Below are positions 1 through 8,452 of a stretch of 64,000 bases of DNA, piece after piece; the stretch's first letter is position 1, and each line of letters begins with the position of its first letter. Origin of the DNA: Myxococcales bacterium. GTDB taxonomy: Bacteria; Myxococcota_A; Polyangia; Palsa-1104; JAEUJZ01. A program made the translations under genes and the position numbers. The DNA lies in assembly GCA_016794465.1 (NCBI GenBank), contig JAEUKA010000051.1, positions 1-64,000 on the forward strand. The letters are read 5' to 3'. The notes below the pieces were generated by a model. The model searched no databases. It was given only the letters and a program-made list of their open reading frames with translations, and had not been told where the DNA came from.

Positions 1-133
1 TGGCCAGGAGCGCGCCCCGCGATGGCCAGGAGCGCGCCCCGCGATGGCCAGGAGCGCGCCCCGCATGCCTAGGAGTGCGCCCCGCGATGGCCAGGAGCGC
101 GCCCCGCGATGCCTAGGAGTGCGCCCCGCGATG
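1..133. repeat. 22 bp tandem repeat block
   Basis: About six head-to-tail copies of a 22 bp GC-rich unit (core TGGCCAGGAGCGCGCCCCGC). The last copies carry point changes (CCTAGGAGTGCG). The block starts at or before the window edge and passes directly into the 43 bp array that follows. Read on the other strand, its CTCCTGGCCATCGC core resembles the CCCCTGGGCACCGC core of the neighbouring array, so it may be the half-unit of the same family. Several frames are open across it only because the repeat lacks stop codons; no gene is called. Confidence 0.85.
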
Positions 134-500
134 CCCAGACCGCGCGATGCGGTGTCCAGGGGTGCGTTACGCGGTGTCCAGACCGCGCGATGCGGTGCCC
201 AGGGGTGCGTCACGCGGTGTCCAGACCGCTCGATGCGGTGCCCAGGGGTGCGTCACGCGGTGTCCAGACCGCGCGATGCGGTGCCCAGGGGTGCGTTACG
301 CGGTGTCCAGACCGCGCGATGCGGTGCCCAGGGGTGTTCGATAGGGTGTCCAGACCGCGCGATGCGGTGCCCAGGGGTGTTCGATAGGGTGTCCAGACCG
401 TCCGCTACGGTGCCCAGGGGTGTTCGATAGGGTGTCCAGACCGCTCGATACGGTGCCCAGGGGTGTTCGATAGGGTGTCCAGACCGTCCGCTACGGTGCG
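130..500. repeat. 43 bp tandem repeat array
   Basis: The word GGTGTCCAGACCG recurs at 173, 216, 259, 302, 345, 388, 431 and 474, an exact 43 bp period through about eight copies. Copies toward 500 diverge together (GTGCGTTACGCG becomes GTGTTCGATAGG). Each 43-mer looks like a dimer of about 22+21 bp built on a TGGRCACC core on the minus strand. The array ends 1-2 bp before the stop codon of the minus-strand gene at 502. Because 43 is not a multiple of 3, the open frames in it are artefacts of repetition. Confidence 0.92.
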
Positions 501-501
501 G

Positions 502-3500
502 TTAGTCGCCGTGGCGGGTGCTGATGATGTCGAGTAGGCGCCGGACGCCGCGTCGCTCATCGCGGAGGAAGCTGCCGACTGTGGCCAGCAGCGCTTGGTA
601 GTCGCTGGCGGTGAAGGTTGCGCCCCACACGCCTGGCTGGCCGGCGCCGCTGCGGTTGATCTCCGACAGCGCTTCCCCCAGATAGAACGCCGGATAGCGA
701 CCGCTTGGGTCGGGCGAAAACAGGTTCTGGCCGAGCTTCTGCAAGACCTGCTTGTCGTCACTTGGCAGGCTGCGGCGCAGGATGCCCAGGACCGCTTCCG
801 CAACGGTCGGCGCAAGCAGCGGGGCCAGCGGTCGCACAATCGGCACAAGGTCGCCATCATCGGCCAGCAGCTGGATGCCATCGGTGGCCGCGTAGAGCAG
901 CGCTTGGAACCGGGGTGCATCGCGACTGGTCGGCCCGGGGTCCGCCAGCACCGCCGCCAGCAGCCGATACAGCTGGGTCTTGGCCGGCTGGGACGTGGCG
1001 ACTTGCGTGACAAGGTCCGCCGACGCTGCCCACAGCGGGCCGGTCAGCGCCTGCTCGATATCGGGATACAGCGAGCCACGGACCCAGCTGGGCAGGTCCA
1101 TCGCGCTGCCATGGGCACTGACTCGGTCGCGCAGCAGGTCCAGGGCCGCCAGCGTGATGGGCCGCAGCCGAGGCGTCGCCAGCTTGTAGACCCCGCCGCC
1201 TTGCGGTCGCGCGGTCAGGTACAGGTCGCCGAGCCCGCTCATTGCCGCTTGCCACTTGGCGGCTGCAACCGGGTCCTCGCCGAGCCGAGCCCGCTTCTTC
1301 TGATACGCATCGGCCAGCAGATCGAACGGCGTCACCTTGCCCGCCGCTGACCCCGGCAGCACATCGACAATCACCGGGTCGGCACGCGGCGAAAAGGTCG
1401 GCTTGCCGTCATTGCGCAGCGCCACCGTGCGGCCATCGCGGAACACCAGCGGTCCGCCCAGCCGTACCGCCTCGGGATCGAGCAGCCAGCGCCCCAAGCG
1501 CGCCACCACGGTCGACAGCGGCAGGTTCGAGCCGTCATCGGTCGTCACCTGCGCCAGCATCACCAGCAGCGCCCGCGTCGAAGGCCACAGGTCGCCCGAC
1601 CCCATCAGCGTGGCAATCAGCGGCTCGTAGCGAGAGCCTCCGCTGTACTGCTGCTGCGGCTCGTAGCCGGGCGCCGAAAAGAACCGCGACTGCGCGGTCG
1701 GCCAGTGGCGATGCAGCACCGCCAACAGGTCGACCAGGATCTGCCCGGCGTTGCGCGACTTCTCACAGGTGCCGCTTGCGCTGCGCTGGATGCACTCGTC
1801 GTGCTTGGCAAAGGCGTTCACGATCGGGCGGAACGCGGTGTAGAAGTTCACGCTCTGCTTGAGCTTGCCAGCGGCGTCGCGGGGGTGAACCGCTTCCAGG
1901 CCGAACAGCCCGCCGTCGTAGTGGCTGACCCACGAGTGGTTCTGGTTCGAGCACAGCGTCCCCGGCCTGGCCGGACTGCACGGGCCGAAGTCGAGCGTGG
2001 TCTTGAAGAACTCTGAGCGCTTGCTGTCGTCCTGGAACAGCAGCCGCGCCAGCATCGCCGGCGTCGGGTACTTGCCGAAGCCGGGGATGCCCAGCAGGTT
2101 GTCGAGCAGCCCCAGCCCGTCAATGATCTGCGCCTGCGTCTTCAGCCCCGGATCGGTAATCGAGTTGAGGAAGTTGGTGTACGGGTCGCGCGCCTTCACC
2201 GAGTCATCGGCCATCGACAGCAGGTAGTACAGCGCCAGCTCGTCCAGCTTGAACAGCGCGCACGGCTTGGCGGGGCCGGCGACCTTGATGTCGATGACGA
2301 TCTTGATGTTCACAAACGCGCCGTCTTTGTTGCACAGCGTCGCGTGGTTGGCGTCGTGAACGATCTGTAGCACCCGCTGCATGATCGAGCGGTTGTTCTT
2401 CGGGTTGCCGGGATTCTTGTCGACATCCGAGTCCGGCAGGCTGCGGTCCACCGGCTTGCCGAACGTCCCAATCACCGAGGTCAGATCCGCCGGCTGACCG
2501 CGCGTATCGAGCTGGTTCTGGTTCATGAACAGCTGGCTTGAGTCGGTCGCCAAGATGCCCAGGATCTGCCCCAGGTCGGCGGTCGCCGGGTCGCTCAGCG
2601 CCAGCAGCAGGTCACGCAGCAGGTCGGGGTGGCGCAGCAGCCGCACCAGGATCGGCGCTAGGTCGTCATAGAACGTCGACTTGTCGGTGAGCTGCGCTGC
2701 GGCATAGGCAGGCTGCTTGGACTCGTCGAGCGCCTTGGCCACGGCATCCAGGTTGCGGGCCAGCAAGGACTCTTGGGTGCGCAGCACGAGCTGCACGGCG
2801 CGCAGTAGTCGCTGGAGGTCGGCGCCGCTGCCACTGCCGCTGTCTTGGTACGTCAGCAGCTGCAGGTACGCGTACACCATGTCGAGCAGCGGCGACTGCG
2901 TCTTGTCAAAGCCCTGATAGTCGAGCCGAGTGCCGCCCAAGTCCTTGTGGGCGAGCGCGCGCGGTCCGAGCAGAGAGCTGGCGCCTTCGACCAGCCGCAG
3001 CGGCAGGTCCCGCTGGCTGTCGAGGAGCGCCGGGGCCTCGCGCAGCAGCGCCGTCAGCACCGTGGCATCGAGGTTCTGATAGCTGTACAGCGGCGGCCCC
3101 GCAGCGGCCAAAAGGGCGCGGCCTGCACTGTCCCGCGCCACCGCCCGGTCTTGGTGGTGCAGGCTGAGGCTGGCAAACGGGGTCACAAACGGAATCGGCA
3201 CCCCGCCGGCATCGACAAACCGACCGCTGGCATCGCTGTCGGCATAGCCATCTTTGTCCTTGTCAACGTACGGCCCCGGCAGCGCGCTGCCTTGCAGGCT
3301 GATCAGCGGCAGGCCCCGGTGATCGCGCCGCACCGCCGGATACGACTGACCCGCCGGCAGCGTCACAAGCTCGCTCGACTCGCTGAGCAGAAAGCGGTTG
3401 AGCAGGTTGAGCGTCCGGTCGGGCGCTTGCGGTCTGGCCACCGCCGTCACCGCTCCCACCTCGCGACTGGCCACCGTGAGCAGCGCCTTGAGCGCCGGGG

Positions 3501-4152
3501 CTCCCCTTGCATCCCCAGCGCCCGGCTGCGAGTCACTGAGCACGGGCAGCACGGCCAGCAGCGACTCGTGCAGCATCGGGGCTGCCAGCAGGCCCCGGGC
3601 CAGCCCTCCTGCCGTGTGCGGTGGAGTAAAGCCGTCGCGCCAGCCGAGCCGGGCCATCGCGGCCACGGCGTTACTGCTATCAGCCACCTGTAGCAGTGTG
3701 GTCCCGCCGGCTTCTGCGGCTTGCTGCGCGGGCAGTCCTTCCAAGGCCGGCATGGTGCCGCGCAGCGCCTGGTCCAGATCGTCGTACAGCGCTGTGGGCA
3801 CGGCGGTATCGACGCCCAAGATGATGTGGCTGCGCTCTGCGGAGACAGCCGCCAGGATGCTCGGGGCATCGGCTGGGGGCGCTTGACCATCGCTACACAG
3901 CGGTCGATAGCTGACCCCCGAGGCATCGACGAAGGATCGCTTGCCGGCGGCCTGCTCACTGAGCTGGGCGGTGTAGGCGACACGCTGGCACGACTCGCGG
4001 AAGACCTGCTCGCCCAGGGTCCGGTCCGGCGTGGCGGGCCGACTGCCCAGGTCGACATCACACTGGATGACCGCTGCCGAAAGAGTCACAGCGACGAACG
4101 AACGGCGCAGAGCGAGCCGGCTGCCACGGCCAAGAGGTCTTCGCATGGGCAT
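502..4152 (-). CDS. Giant exported protein of unknown function, possible lipoprotein
   Basis: The 1216-residue product is not recognised. The N-terminus has an Arg-rich stretch, a hydrophobic segment (RSFVAVTLSAAVIQC) and a Cys at its end, like a lipoprotein signal, although Gln before the Cys is not a canonical lipobox. The body is rich in Leu/Ala amphipathic helices and looks like an alpha-solenoid. A DKDKDGYADSD stretch about a quarter of the way in resembles a calcium-binding EF-hand or thrombospondin-type loop. A few scattered Cys pairs (for example GPCSPARPGTLC) suggest disulphides in an exported protein. There is no CxxCH haem motif despite a cytochrome-like GEQVFRESC near the start. 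The start is uncertain: GTG at 4182 or ATG at 4152, neither with a clear ribosome site. The gene ends against the 43 bp repeat array. Confidence 0.72.
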   Translation of the reverse strand: MPMRRPLGRGSRLALRRSFVAVTLSAAVIQCDVDLGSRPATPDRTLGEQVFRESCQRVAYTAQLSEQAAGKRSFVDASGVSYRPLCSDGQAPPADAPSILAAVSAERSHIILGVDTAVPTALYDDLDQALRGTMPALEGLPAQQAAEAGGTTLLQVADSSNAVAAMARLGWRDGFTPPHTAGGLARGLLAAPMLHESLLAVLPVLSDSQPGAGDARGAPALKALLTVASREVGAVTAVARPQAPDRTLNLLNRFLLSESSELVTLPAGQSYPAVRRDHRGLPLISLQGSALPGPYVDKDKDGYADSDASGRFVDAGGVPIPFVTPFASLSLHHQDRAVARDSAGRALLAAAGPPLYSYQNLDATVLTALLREAPALLDSQRDLPLRLVEGASSLLGPRALAHKDLGGTRLDYQGFDKTQSPLLDMVYAYLQLLTYQDSGSGSGADLQRLLRAVQLVLRTQESLLARNLDAVAKALDESKQPAYAAAQLTDKSTFYDDLAPILVRLLRHPDLLRDLLLALSDPATADLGQILGILATDSSQLFMNQNQLDTRGQPADLTSVIGTFGKPVDRSLPDSDVDKNPGNPKNNRSIMQRVLQIVHDANHATLCNKDGAFVNIKIVIDIKVAGPAKPCALFKLDELALYYLLSMADDSVKARDPYTNFLNSITDPGLKTQAQIIDGLGLLDNLLGIPGFGKYPTPAMLARLLFQDDSKRSEFFKTTLDFGPCSPARPGTLCSNQNHSWVSHYDGGLFGLEAVHPRDAAGKLKQSVNFYTAFRPIVNAFAKHDECIQRSASGTCEKSRNAGQILVDLLAVLHRHWPTAQSRFFSAPGYEPQQQYSGGSRYEPLIATLMGSGDLWPSTRALLVMLAQVTTDDGSNLPLSTVVARLGRWLLDPEAVRLGGPLVFRDGRTVALRNDGKPTFSPRADPVIVDVLPGSAAGKVTPFDLLADAYQKKRARLGEDPVAAAKWQAAMSGLGDLYLTARPQGGGVYKLATPRLRPITLAALDLLRDRVSAHGSAMDLPSWVRGSLYPDIEQALTGPLWAASADLVTQVATSQPAKTQLYRLLAAVLADPGPTSRDAPRFQALLYAATDGIQLLADDGDLVPIVRPLAPLLAPTVAEAVLGILRRSLPSDDKQVLQKLGQNLFSPDPSGRYPAFYLGEALSEINRSGAGQPGVWGATFTASDYQALLATVGSFLRDERRGVRRLLDIISTRHGD

Positions 4153-4295
4153 ACTTGTATCGCGAAGGGGGACCGATGTCACAACAGCTGGCGTGGGGTC
4201 GGATGGACAAACAGCGGCGCTTTCGACAGGCCCCCCTTGACTCTACCTACACACACTTGCAAGGCTGACGCATACCAAGCCTGCGGAGCTGAGAC

Positions 4296-4808
4296 GTGTC
4301 TACCGAGAGAATCGCCATCTATCCCGGCTCGTTCGATCCGGTCACCAACGGCCACATCGACATCTTGTCGCGCTCTCTGAAGATGTTTGATCGGGTGATC
4401 GTTGCCATCGCCGACAACGTACGCAAGAAGCCACTCTTCACGGTGGCCGAGCGTCGCGAGCACATCTTGCAGGCTGTGGATCACGATCCTCGGGTCGATG
4501 TCGATGCGTTCTCCGGGCTGCTGGTGAAGTACGTGAAGGAGCGAGGGGCGCGCTTTGTGGTACGCGGACTGCGGGCGCTCGCGGACTTCGAGTACGAGTT
4601 TCAGTTTGCGCACATGAACCATCGCCTGGCGCCCGAGGTCGACACCATCTTCCTGATGACAGCGGCGCAGTATTTTTACGTAAGCTCGTCGCTGGTCAAA
4701 GAGGTCGCGCAGTTCGGGGGCGACGTAGACTGGATGGTTCCGCCAGGGATTCCCGCAGCGCTGCGCGAGCGGCTCGGGGTGATCAATCTGCCGAAAGAAG
4801 ACCGCTGA
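4296..4808 (+). CDS. coaD: Phosphopantetheine adenylyltransferase
   Basis: CoaD catalyses the penultimate step of coenzyme A synthesis in the cytoplasm: 4'-phosphopantetheine + ATP gives dephospho-CoA + PPi. The 170-residue product has the usual family length. The N-terminus IAIYPGSFDPVTNGHIDIL contains the nucleotidyltransferase T/HxGH-type motif (NGHID). The RGLRALADFEYE segment and the region leading to VSSSLVKEVAQFGGDV are diagnostic. The start is a GTG preceded by GGAG at a suitable distance. Its TGA overlaps the ATG of the next gene (ATGA), so it is translationally coupled to an aminotransferase and a kinase. Confidence 0.97.
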   Translation: MSTERIAIYPGSFDPVTNGHIDILSRSLKMFDRVIVAIADNVRKKPLFTVAERREHILQAVDHDPRVDVDAFSGLLVKYVKERGARFVVRGLRALADFEYEFQFAHMNHRLAPEVDTIFLMTAAQYFYVSSSLVKEVAQFGGDVDWMVPPGIPAALRERLGVINLPKEDR

Positions 4809-5998
4809 TGCGCCTCGCTCGCCGAGTCGAAGCCCTGGTACCGTCGATTACGTTGGAAGTTGCGGCGCGTGCCAAGGAGCTTGTCTCTGCGGGGCGGGAC
4901 ATCTTGAGCCTGACGCTGGGCGAGCCGGACTTTGCGACCCCGGCCCACATTCGGACAGCGGCGTCGCAGGCCATCGAGCGCGGCGCCAACCGCTACACCC
5001 CGGTGTGCGGGATTGCGGAGCTGCGGGCAGCAGCGGCAGCGGATCTGTCAGCGGTACACGGCGTGACGATTCGGCCCGAAGAAGTGATGGTGTCAACCGG
5101 AGCCAAGCAGTGTCTGTTCAATGCGCTGCAGTCGCTGCTCGATGACGGCGACGAAGTGCTGCTCCCGACTCCGACCTGGCCGAGTCACGCCGAGCTGGTG
5201 CGGCTGGCCGGTGGGGTCGCGGTGCTGTGCCCGAGCACGGCGGACAGTGGCTTTGCCATCGATGTCGAGCTGCTGCGCCGCAAGATCACGCCTCGGACCC
5301 GGCTGCTGATGTTATCGAGCCCGAGCAATCCCACCGGCACGGTCATCGCGGAAGCGACGCTGCGGCAAGTGGTGGAGCTGCTCCACGATCATCCGCAGCT
5401 GCTGGTGATGACCGATGACCTGTACCGCCGGCTGGTCTATGCGCCGGGCCGCTTTGTGTCCCTGCTGGCGCTCGACAAGGCGCTGTGGGGGCGGGTGGTG
5501 CTGATTGATGGCGTCTCGAAGTCGTATGCGATGACTGGCTGGCGGATTGGCTTCTGCGCGGCGCCTCGGCCCCTGATCGCGGCGATGGACAAGCTGCAAG
5601 GGCAGGTGACGACCAATGCGGCGGCGGTGTCGCAGCACGCGGCGCTGGCGGCACTGCTCGGCGATCAGGCCCCGACTGCGCAGATGGTGGCCGAGTTTGA
5701 CGCGCGGCGGCGGATCATGCTCGCAGCGCTGAACGCGATTCCCATGGTGAGCTGCGTCGAGCCGCTCGGGGCGTTCTACTGTTTCCCGGATGTCTCGGCG
5801 TACCTGGGCGGAAAGGCTCCCGATGACGTGGAGCTGTCGCGGTATCTGCTGGAGGAAGCCTCGGTGGCGGTGGTACCGGGCAGTGGCTTCTTTGCACCGG
5901 GCTACCTGCGGCTGTCTTATGCCGCCTCGGTACCGCTGATTGTCGAAGGTGTGCGGCGCTTGGCGGCGGGCCTGGCTGCTGTGGCCGCTGCGAGCTAG
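4808..5998 (+). CDS. Class I/II PLP-dependent aminotransferase (aspartate aminotransferase-like)
   Basis: The 396-residue product is a fold-type I aminotransferase. LGEPDFATPAHI near residue 38, ANRYTPVCGIAELR, the PTPTWPSHAEL loop, SSPSNPTGTV and TDDLYRRLVY are the expected landmarks. The PLP Schiff-base lysine lies in DGVSKSYAMTGWRIGF, and an Arg near the C-terminus (GYLRLSYA) would bind the substrate carboxylate. This pattern matches the aspartate/prephenate aminotransferase subgroup (AspC/AspB-like), but the amino donor cannot be fixed from sequence. It overlaps coaD by one base and is followed after 4 bp by the kinase gene, so the three genes form one operon. Confidence 0.93.
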   Translation: MRLARRVEALVPSITLEVAARAKELVSAGRDILSLTLGEPDFATPAHIRTAASQAIERGANRYTPVCGIAELRAAAAADLSAVHGVTIRPEEVMVSTGAKQCLFNALQSLLDDGDEVLLPTPTWPSHAELVRLAGGVAVLCPSTADSGFAIDVELLRRKITPRTRLLMLSSPSNPTGTVIAEATLRQVVELLHDHPQLLVMTDDLYRRLVYAPGRFVSLLALDKALWGRVVLIDGVSKSYAMTGWRIGFCAAPRPLIAAMDKLQGQVTTNAAAVSQHAALAALLGDQAPTAQMVAEFDARRRIMLAALNAIPMVSCVEPLGAFYCFPDVSAYLGGKAPDDVELSRYLLEEASVAVVPGSGFFAPGYLRLSYAASVPLIVEGVRRLAAGLAAVAAAS

Positions 5999-6002
5999 AC
6001 CG

Positions 6003-6695
6003 ATGCGTCAAGACGCGGCGTTTGTGTCTCTGGTTTCGCAGGTGCGGCACTGGCTGCGGCCAGGACAGACCGAGCTGCTGGGAATGGTGGGCCTGCCTGG
6101 CGCCGGCAAGTCAACGCTGGCTGCACAGCTGGTGGAAGCACTGTCGGATGTGCGGGCGGCCTGTGTGTCGCTGGATGACTTTTACCTACCGCGCCCAGAG
6201 CGCCTTGCGCGGGGCTTTCCGGATCGCGGGCCACCGGGGACGCATGACCAGGAGCTGCTCGCGGGCTTTGTCGCCCAGCTGCGCGCTCGGCCTTGTCAGG
6301 TGGCGCTGCCGGTCTTCGATCGCGGGACAGAGCAGCCCCTGCCGCCGCGCCTGTGCAAAGGTCCGCTGGACCTGTGCGTGCTGGAAGGTTTCCTGGTCGG
6401 CATTGATGCGCCCGGCTATGAGCCGCTGCGGCGGGCGCTCGATCACCTGATCTTCGTGGAGATGGAGCCGGAGGCAGCTCTGGCGTGGCGTCGGCACCGC
6501 GAAGCCACCGAGGTTGCAGCCGGGCGTGGTGGCATGACCGACGCCGAGGTCCAGCGCTTCTGGCACGAGTCGCTGTGGCCCCAGGTCGAGCGGTTCGTGC
6601 TGCCGGTGCGTGAGCGCGCCGATGTGATCGTCAGCCTGCGCGACGACCACAGCCTACAGATGGTCTACTTTCCAGACGGCACGCTGCGGAACTGA
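6003..6695 (+). CDS. P-loop small-molecule kinase, D-glycerate 3-kinase (GLYK)-like
   Basis: This 230-residue P-loop kinase has Walker A GLPGAGKST near residue 34, a SLDDFYLP motif (Walker B-like, typical of the PRK/uridine kinase/GLYK group), a GPPGTHD motif corresponding to the GSHD of glycerate 3-kinases, and VLEGFLVGID. The C-terminal GGMTDAEVQRFWHESLWP matches the end of that family. The likely reaction is ATP-dependent phosphorylation of D-glycerate or a related small substrate; a YggC-like nucleoside kinase role is the alternative. The ATG at 6003 is chosen because upstream residues fall inside the preceding gene. Its 3' end overlaps glpD tail to tail by 31 bp. Confidence 0.75.
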   Translation: MRQDAAFVSLVSQVRHWLRPGQTELLGMVGLPGAGKSTLAAQLVEALSDVRAACVSLDDFYLPRPERLARGFPDRGPPGTHDQELLAGFVAQLRARPCQVALPVFDRGTEQPLPPRLCKGPLDLCVLEGFLVGIDAPGYEPLRRALDHLIFVEMEPEAALAWRRHREATEVAAGRGGMTDAEVQRFWHESLWPQVERFVLPVRERADVIVSLRDDHSLQMVYFPDGTLRN

Positions 6696-8386
6696 CGCGA
6701 CAGCCCGACCACGTCGCGGTAGTGGGCAAGCTCGCGCTCGGTGCGTTCGGGGCTCCAGTCGAGCAGCTTGGCGATGCGCTGGGCAACCTTCTCGGCGCAC
6801 GGCAGGCCTTGATCGCGCGACAGGAGCAGCAGCGGCAAGCGGCGCGACAGCACGTCATCGAGCCGGATGGCCAAGTCGGCCAGCACCGCCTGGTCGACCT
6901 CGGCATAGATGAAGGGCAGCTCGGGGTCGAGTCGCTCGGTCGCGGTGGGGTCGCCGCTCGTCTGGATTTGGTCGAGGATCTGGCGCGCGCGGCCACCGTA
7001 GGTACTGGCGAGGTGTCGGGCCACCTGACGGTCGATGCCGGGCTGGTCTTTGGCGCACAGCTCCTCGGTCAGCTCGGCAATTGGATCGAAGTCGTCGGTC
7101 GGTGGCTTCACATCGGTGGCGCCAGGCAGCGGACGGTCGAGGGTCGCACACGGCGGCTCGGTGTCGCCCAGCTGCTTGTACGCTTCGCTGAGCAGCTGCG
7201 CGGCCATGCGCCGATAGGTGGTGAGCTTGCCGCCAATGATGGTCACCAGGCCGGGGCGGCTCAAGATGCGGTGCTCACGCGACACGCTGGACGCGTCCAG
7301 GCCATCGCTGTGCGGCATCACCAGTGGCCGCAGGCCCGCCCAGGTCGATAAGACATCCGCTGGCTGTAGCTTGGTGTCGGGGAAGTAGTAGTTGGCGGCC
7401 TCGAGCAAGTAGTCGATGTCAGCGGTGTCGGCAGCCACCCGGTCGGGATCGCCATGATAGTCGGTGTCGGTGGTGCCGATCACGGTGCGACTGGCGGCGG
7501 CGGACTCGGGATCGGTCCAGGGGATGGCGAAGATGAGGCGACCGTCCTTGGGCACGGTCATGACCACCGCGTGCTGCACCGGCAGGCGCGCCGCATCCAC
7601 CAAGATGTGAACGCCCTTGGTCGGACGAACCATCGGCGCAGGCTGGTTGTGACGGAGCAGGCGCAGCACCAAGTCAGACCACGGCCCGGTGGAGTTTACG
7701 GTGACGCGGCCAAGGACGGTGGCGGTCCGCTCGCCATCGAGTACATCGCTGATGGTGACACCTTGGACGACCCCGCTGCCATCTTCGACAAAGCCGCGCA
7801 CGCGGGCATACGACAGCACCTTGGCCCCGGCGGCTTTGGCATCGAGGATGGTTTCCAGCGTCAGCCGCGCGTCATCGGTCATGCCGTCGTAGTAGGTCAC
7901 GCCGCCGGTCAGGCCATCGCCGCGCAGGCTCGGCTCGATCTTCTGCACGCCCTTCTTGCGGTAGGCACGGTGGCGGTCGGGCGCCGCAAACTTCGACAGC
8001 GCATCGTACATCCACATCCCGCAGCCGAGCACGAACCGACCGGGATACTGGCCTTTGTAGGTCGGCACCAAGAACAGCTGCGGCTTGACGAGGTGCGGGG
8101 CGAGCTTGAGCAGCAGCGTGCGCTCGCTGACCGCCTCGAACACCAGGCCAAACTCCGCGTGCTGAAGGTAGCGCAGCCCGCCGTGGATGAGCTTGGACGA
8201 CTTGCTGCTGGTCCCAGAGCCAAAGTCACTCTTTTCAAGCAGCACGACCGAGAGCCCGCGCAGGGCCGCATCGCGAGCAATCCCCGCCCCAGTGATGCCG
8301 CCACCAATGACGACGAGATCAAAGCGCTGCTGATCCAGCTCCTCAAACGCGCGGCGCCGAGAAGATTCGTACATGGTCAAATCCAT
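6665..8386 (-). CDS. glpD: FAD-dependent glycerol-3-phosphate dehydrogenase
   Basis: The 573-residue GlpD oxidises sn-glycerol 3-phosphate to dihydroxyacetone phosphate at the membrane and feeds electrons to quinone. FDLVVIGGGITGAGIARDA is the Rossmann dinucleotide motif, and SDFGSGTSSKSSKLIHGGLRYL is the GlpD signature for FAD and substrate binding. The second signature region FAIPWTDPE...GTTDTDY and the IIGGKLTTYR motif are present. The C-terminal domain is of normal length. The gene converges with the GLYK-like kinase, so glycerol and glycerate metabolism may be physically linked here, though no glpF or glpK is visible. Confidence 0.95.
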   Translation of the reverse strand: MDLTMYESSRRRAFEELDQQRFDLVVIGGGITGAGIARDAALRGLSVVLLEKSDFGSGTSSKSSKLIHGGLRYLQHAEFGLVFEAVSERTLLLKLAPHLVKPQLFLVPTYKGQYPGRFVLGCGMWMYDALSKFAAPDRHRAYRKKGVQKIEPSLRGDGLTGGVTYYDGMTDDARLTLETILDAKAAGAKVLSYARVRGFVEDGSGVVQGVTISDVLDGERTATVLGRVTVNSTGPWSDLVLRLLRHNQPAPMVRPTKGVHILVDAARLPVQHAVVMTVPKDGRLIFAIPWTDPESAAASRTVIGTTDTDYHGDPDRVAADTADIDYLLEAANYYFPDTKLQPADVLSTWAGLRPLVMPHSDGLDASSVSREHRILSRPGLVTIIGGKLTTYRRMAAQLLSEAYKQLGDTEPPCATLDRPLPGATDVKPPTDDFDPIAELTEELCAKDQPGIDRQVARHLASTYGGRARQILDQIQTSGDPTATERLDPELPFIYAEVDQAVLADLAIRLDDVLSRRLPLLLLSRDQGLPCAEKVAQRIAKLLDWSPERTERELAHYRDVVGLSRQFRSVPSGK

Positions 8387-8452
8387 AACACACGATGGGA
8401 TGCCGTTTGTATGCCCAGGGCGAACCGCTGGGGCGCGCGAGCGGCGGCACGG

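Noticed and set aside
44..430. Open frames of up to 128 codons in all plus-strand frames
   Set aside because: They consist of repeat translation (43 bp unit read in three frames) and share no protein features; there is no ribosome site.
1..500. CRISPR array
   Set aside because: Units are continuous with no unique spacers between them; no cas genes are present.
4237..4265. Promoter for coaD (TTGACT)
   Set aside because: No acceptable -10 hexamer at 16-18 bp.
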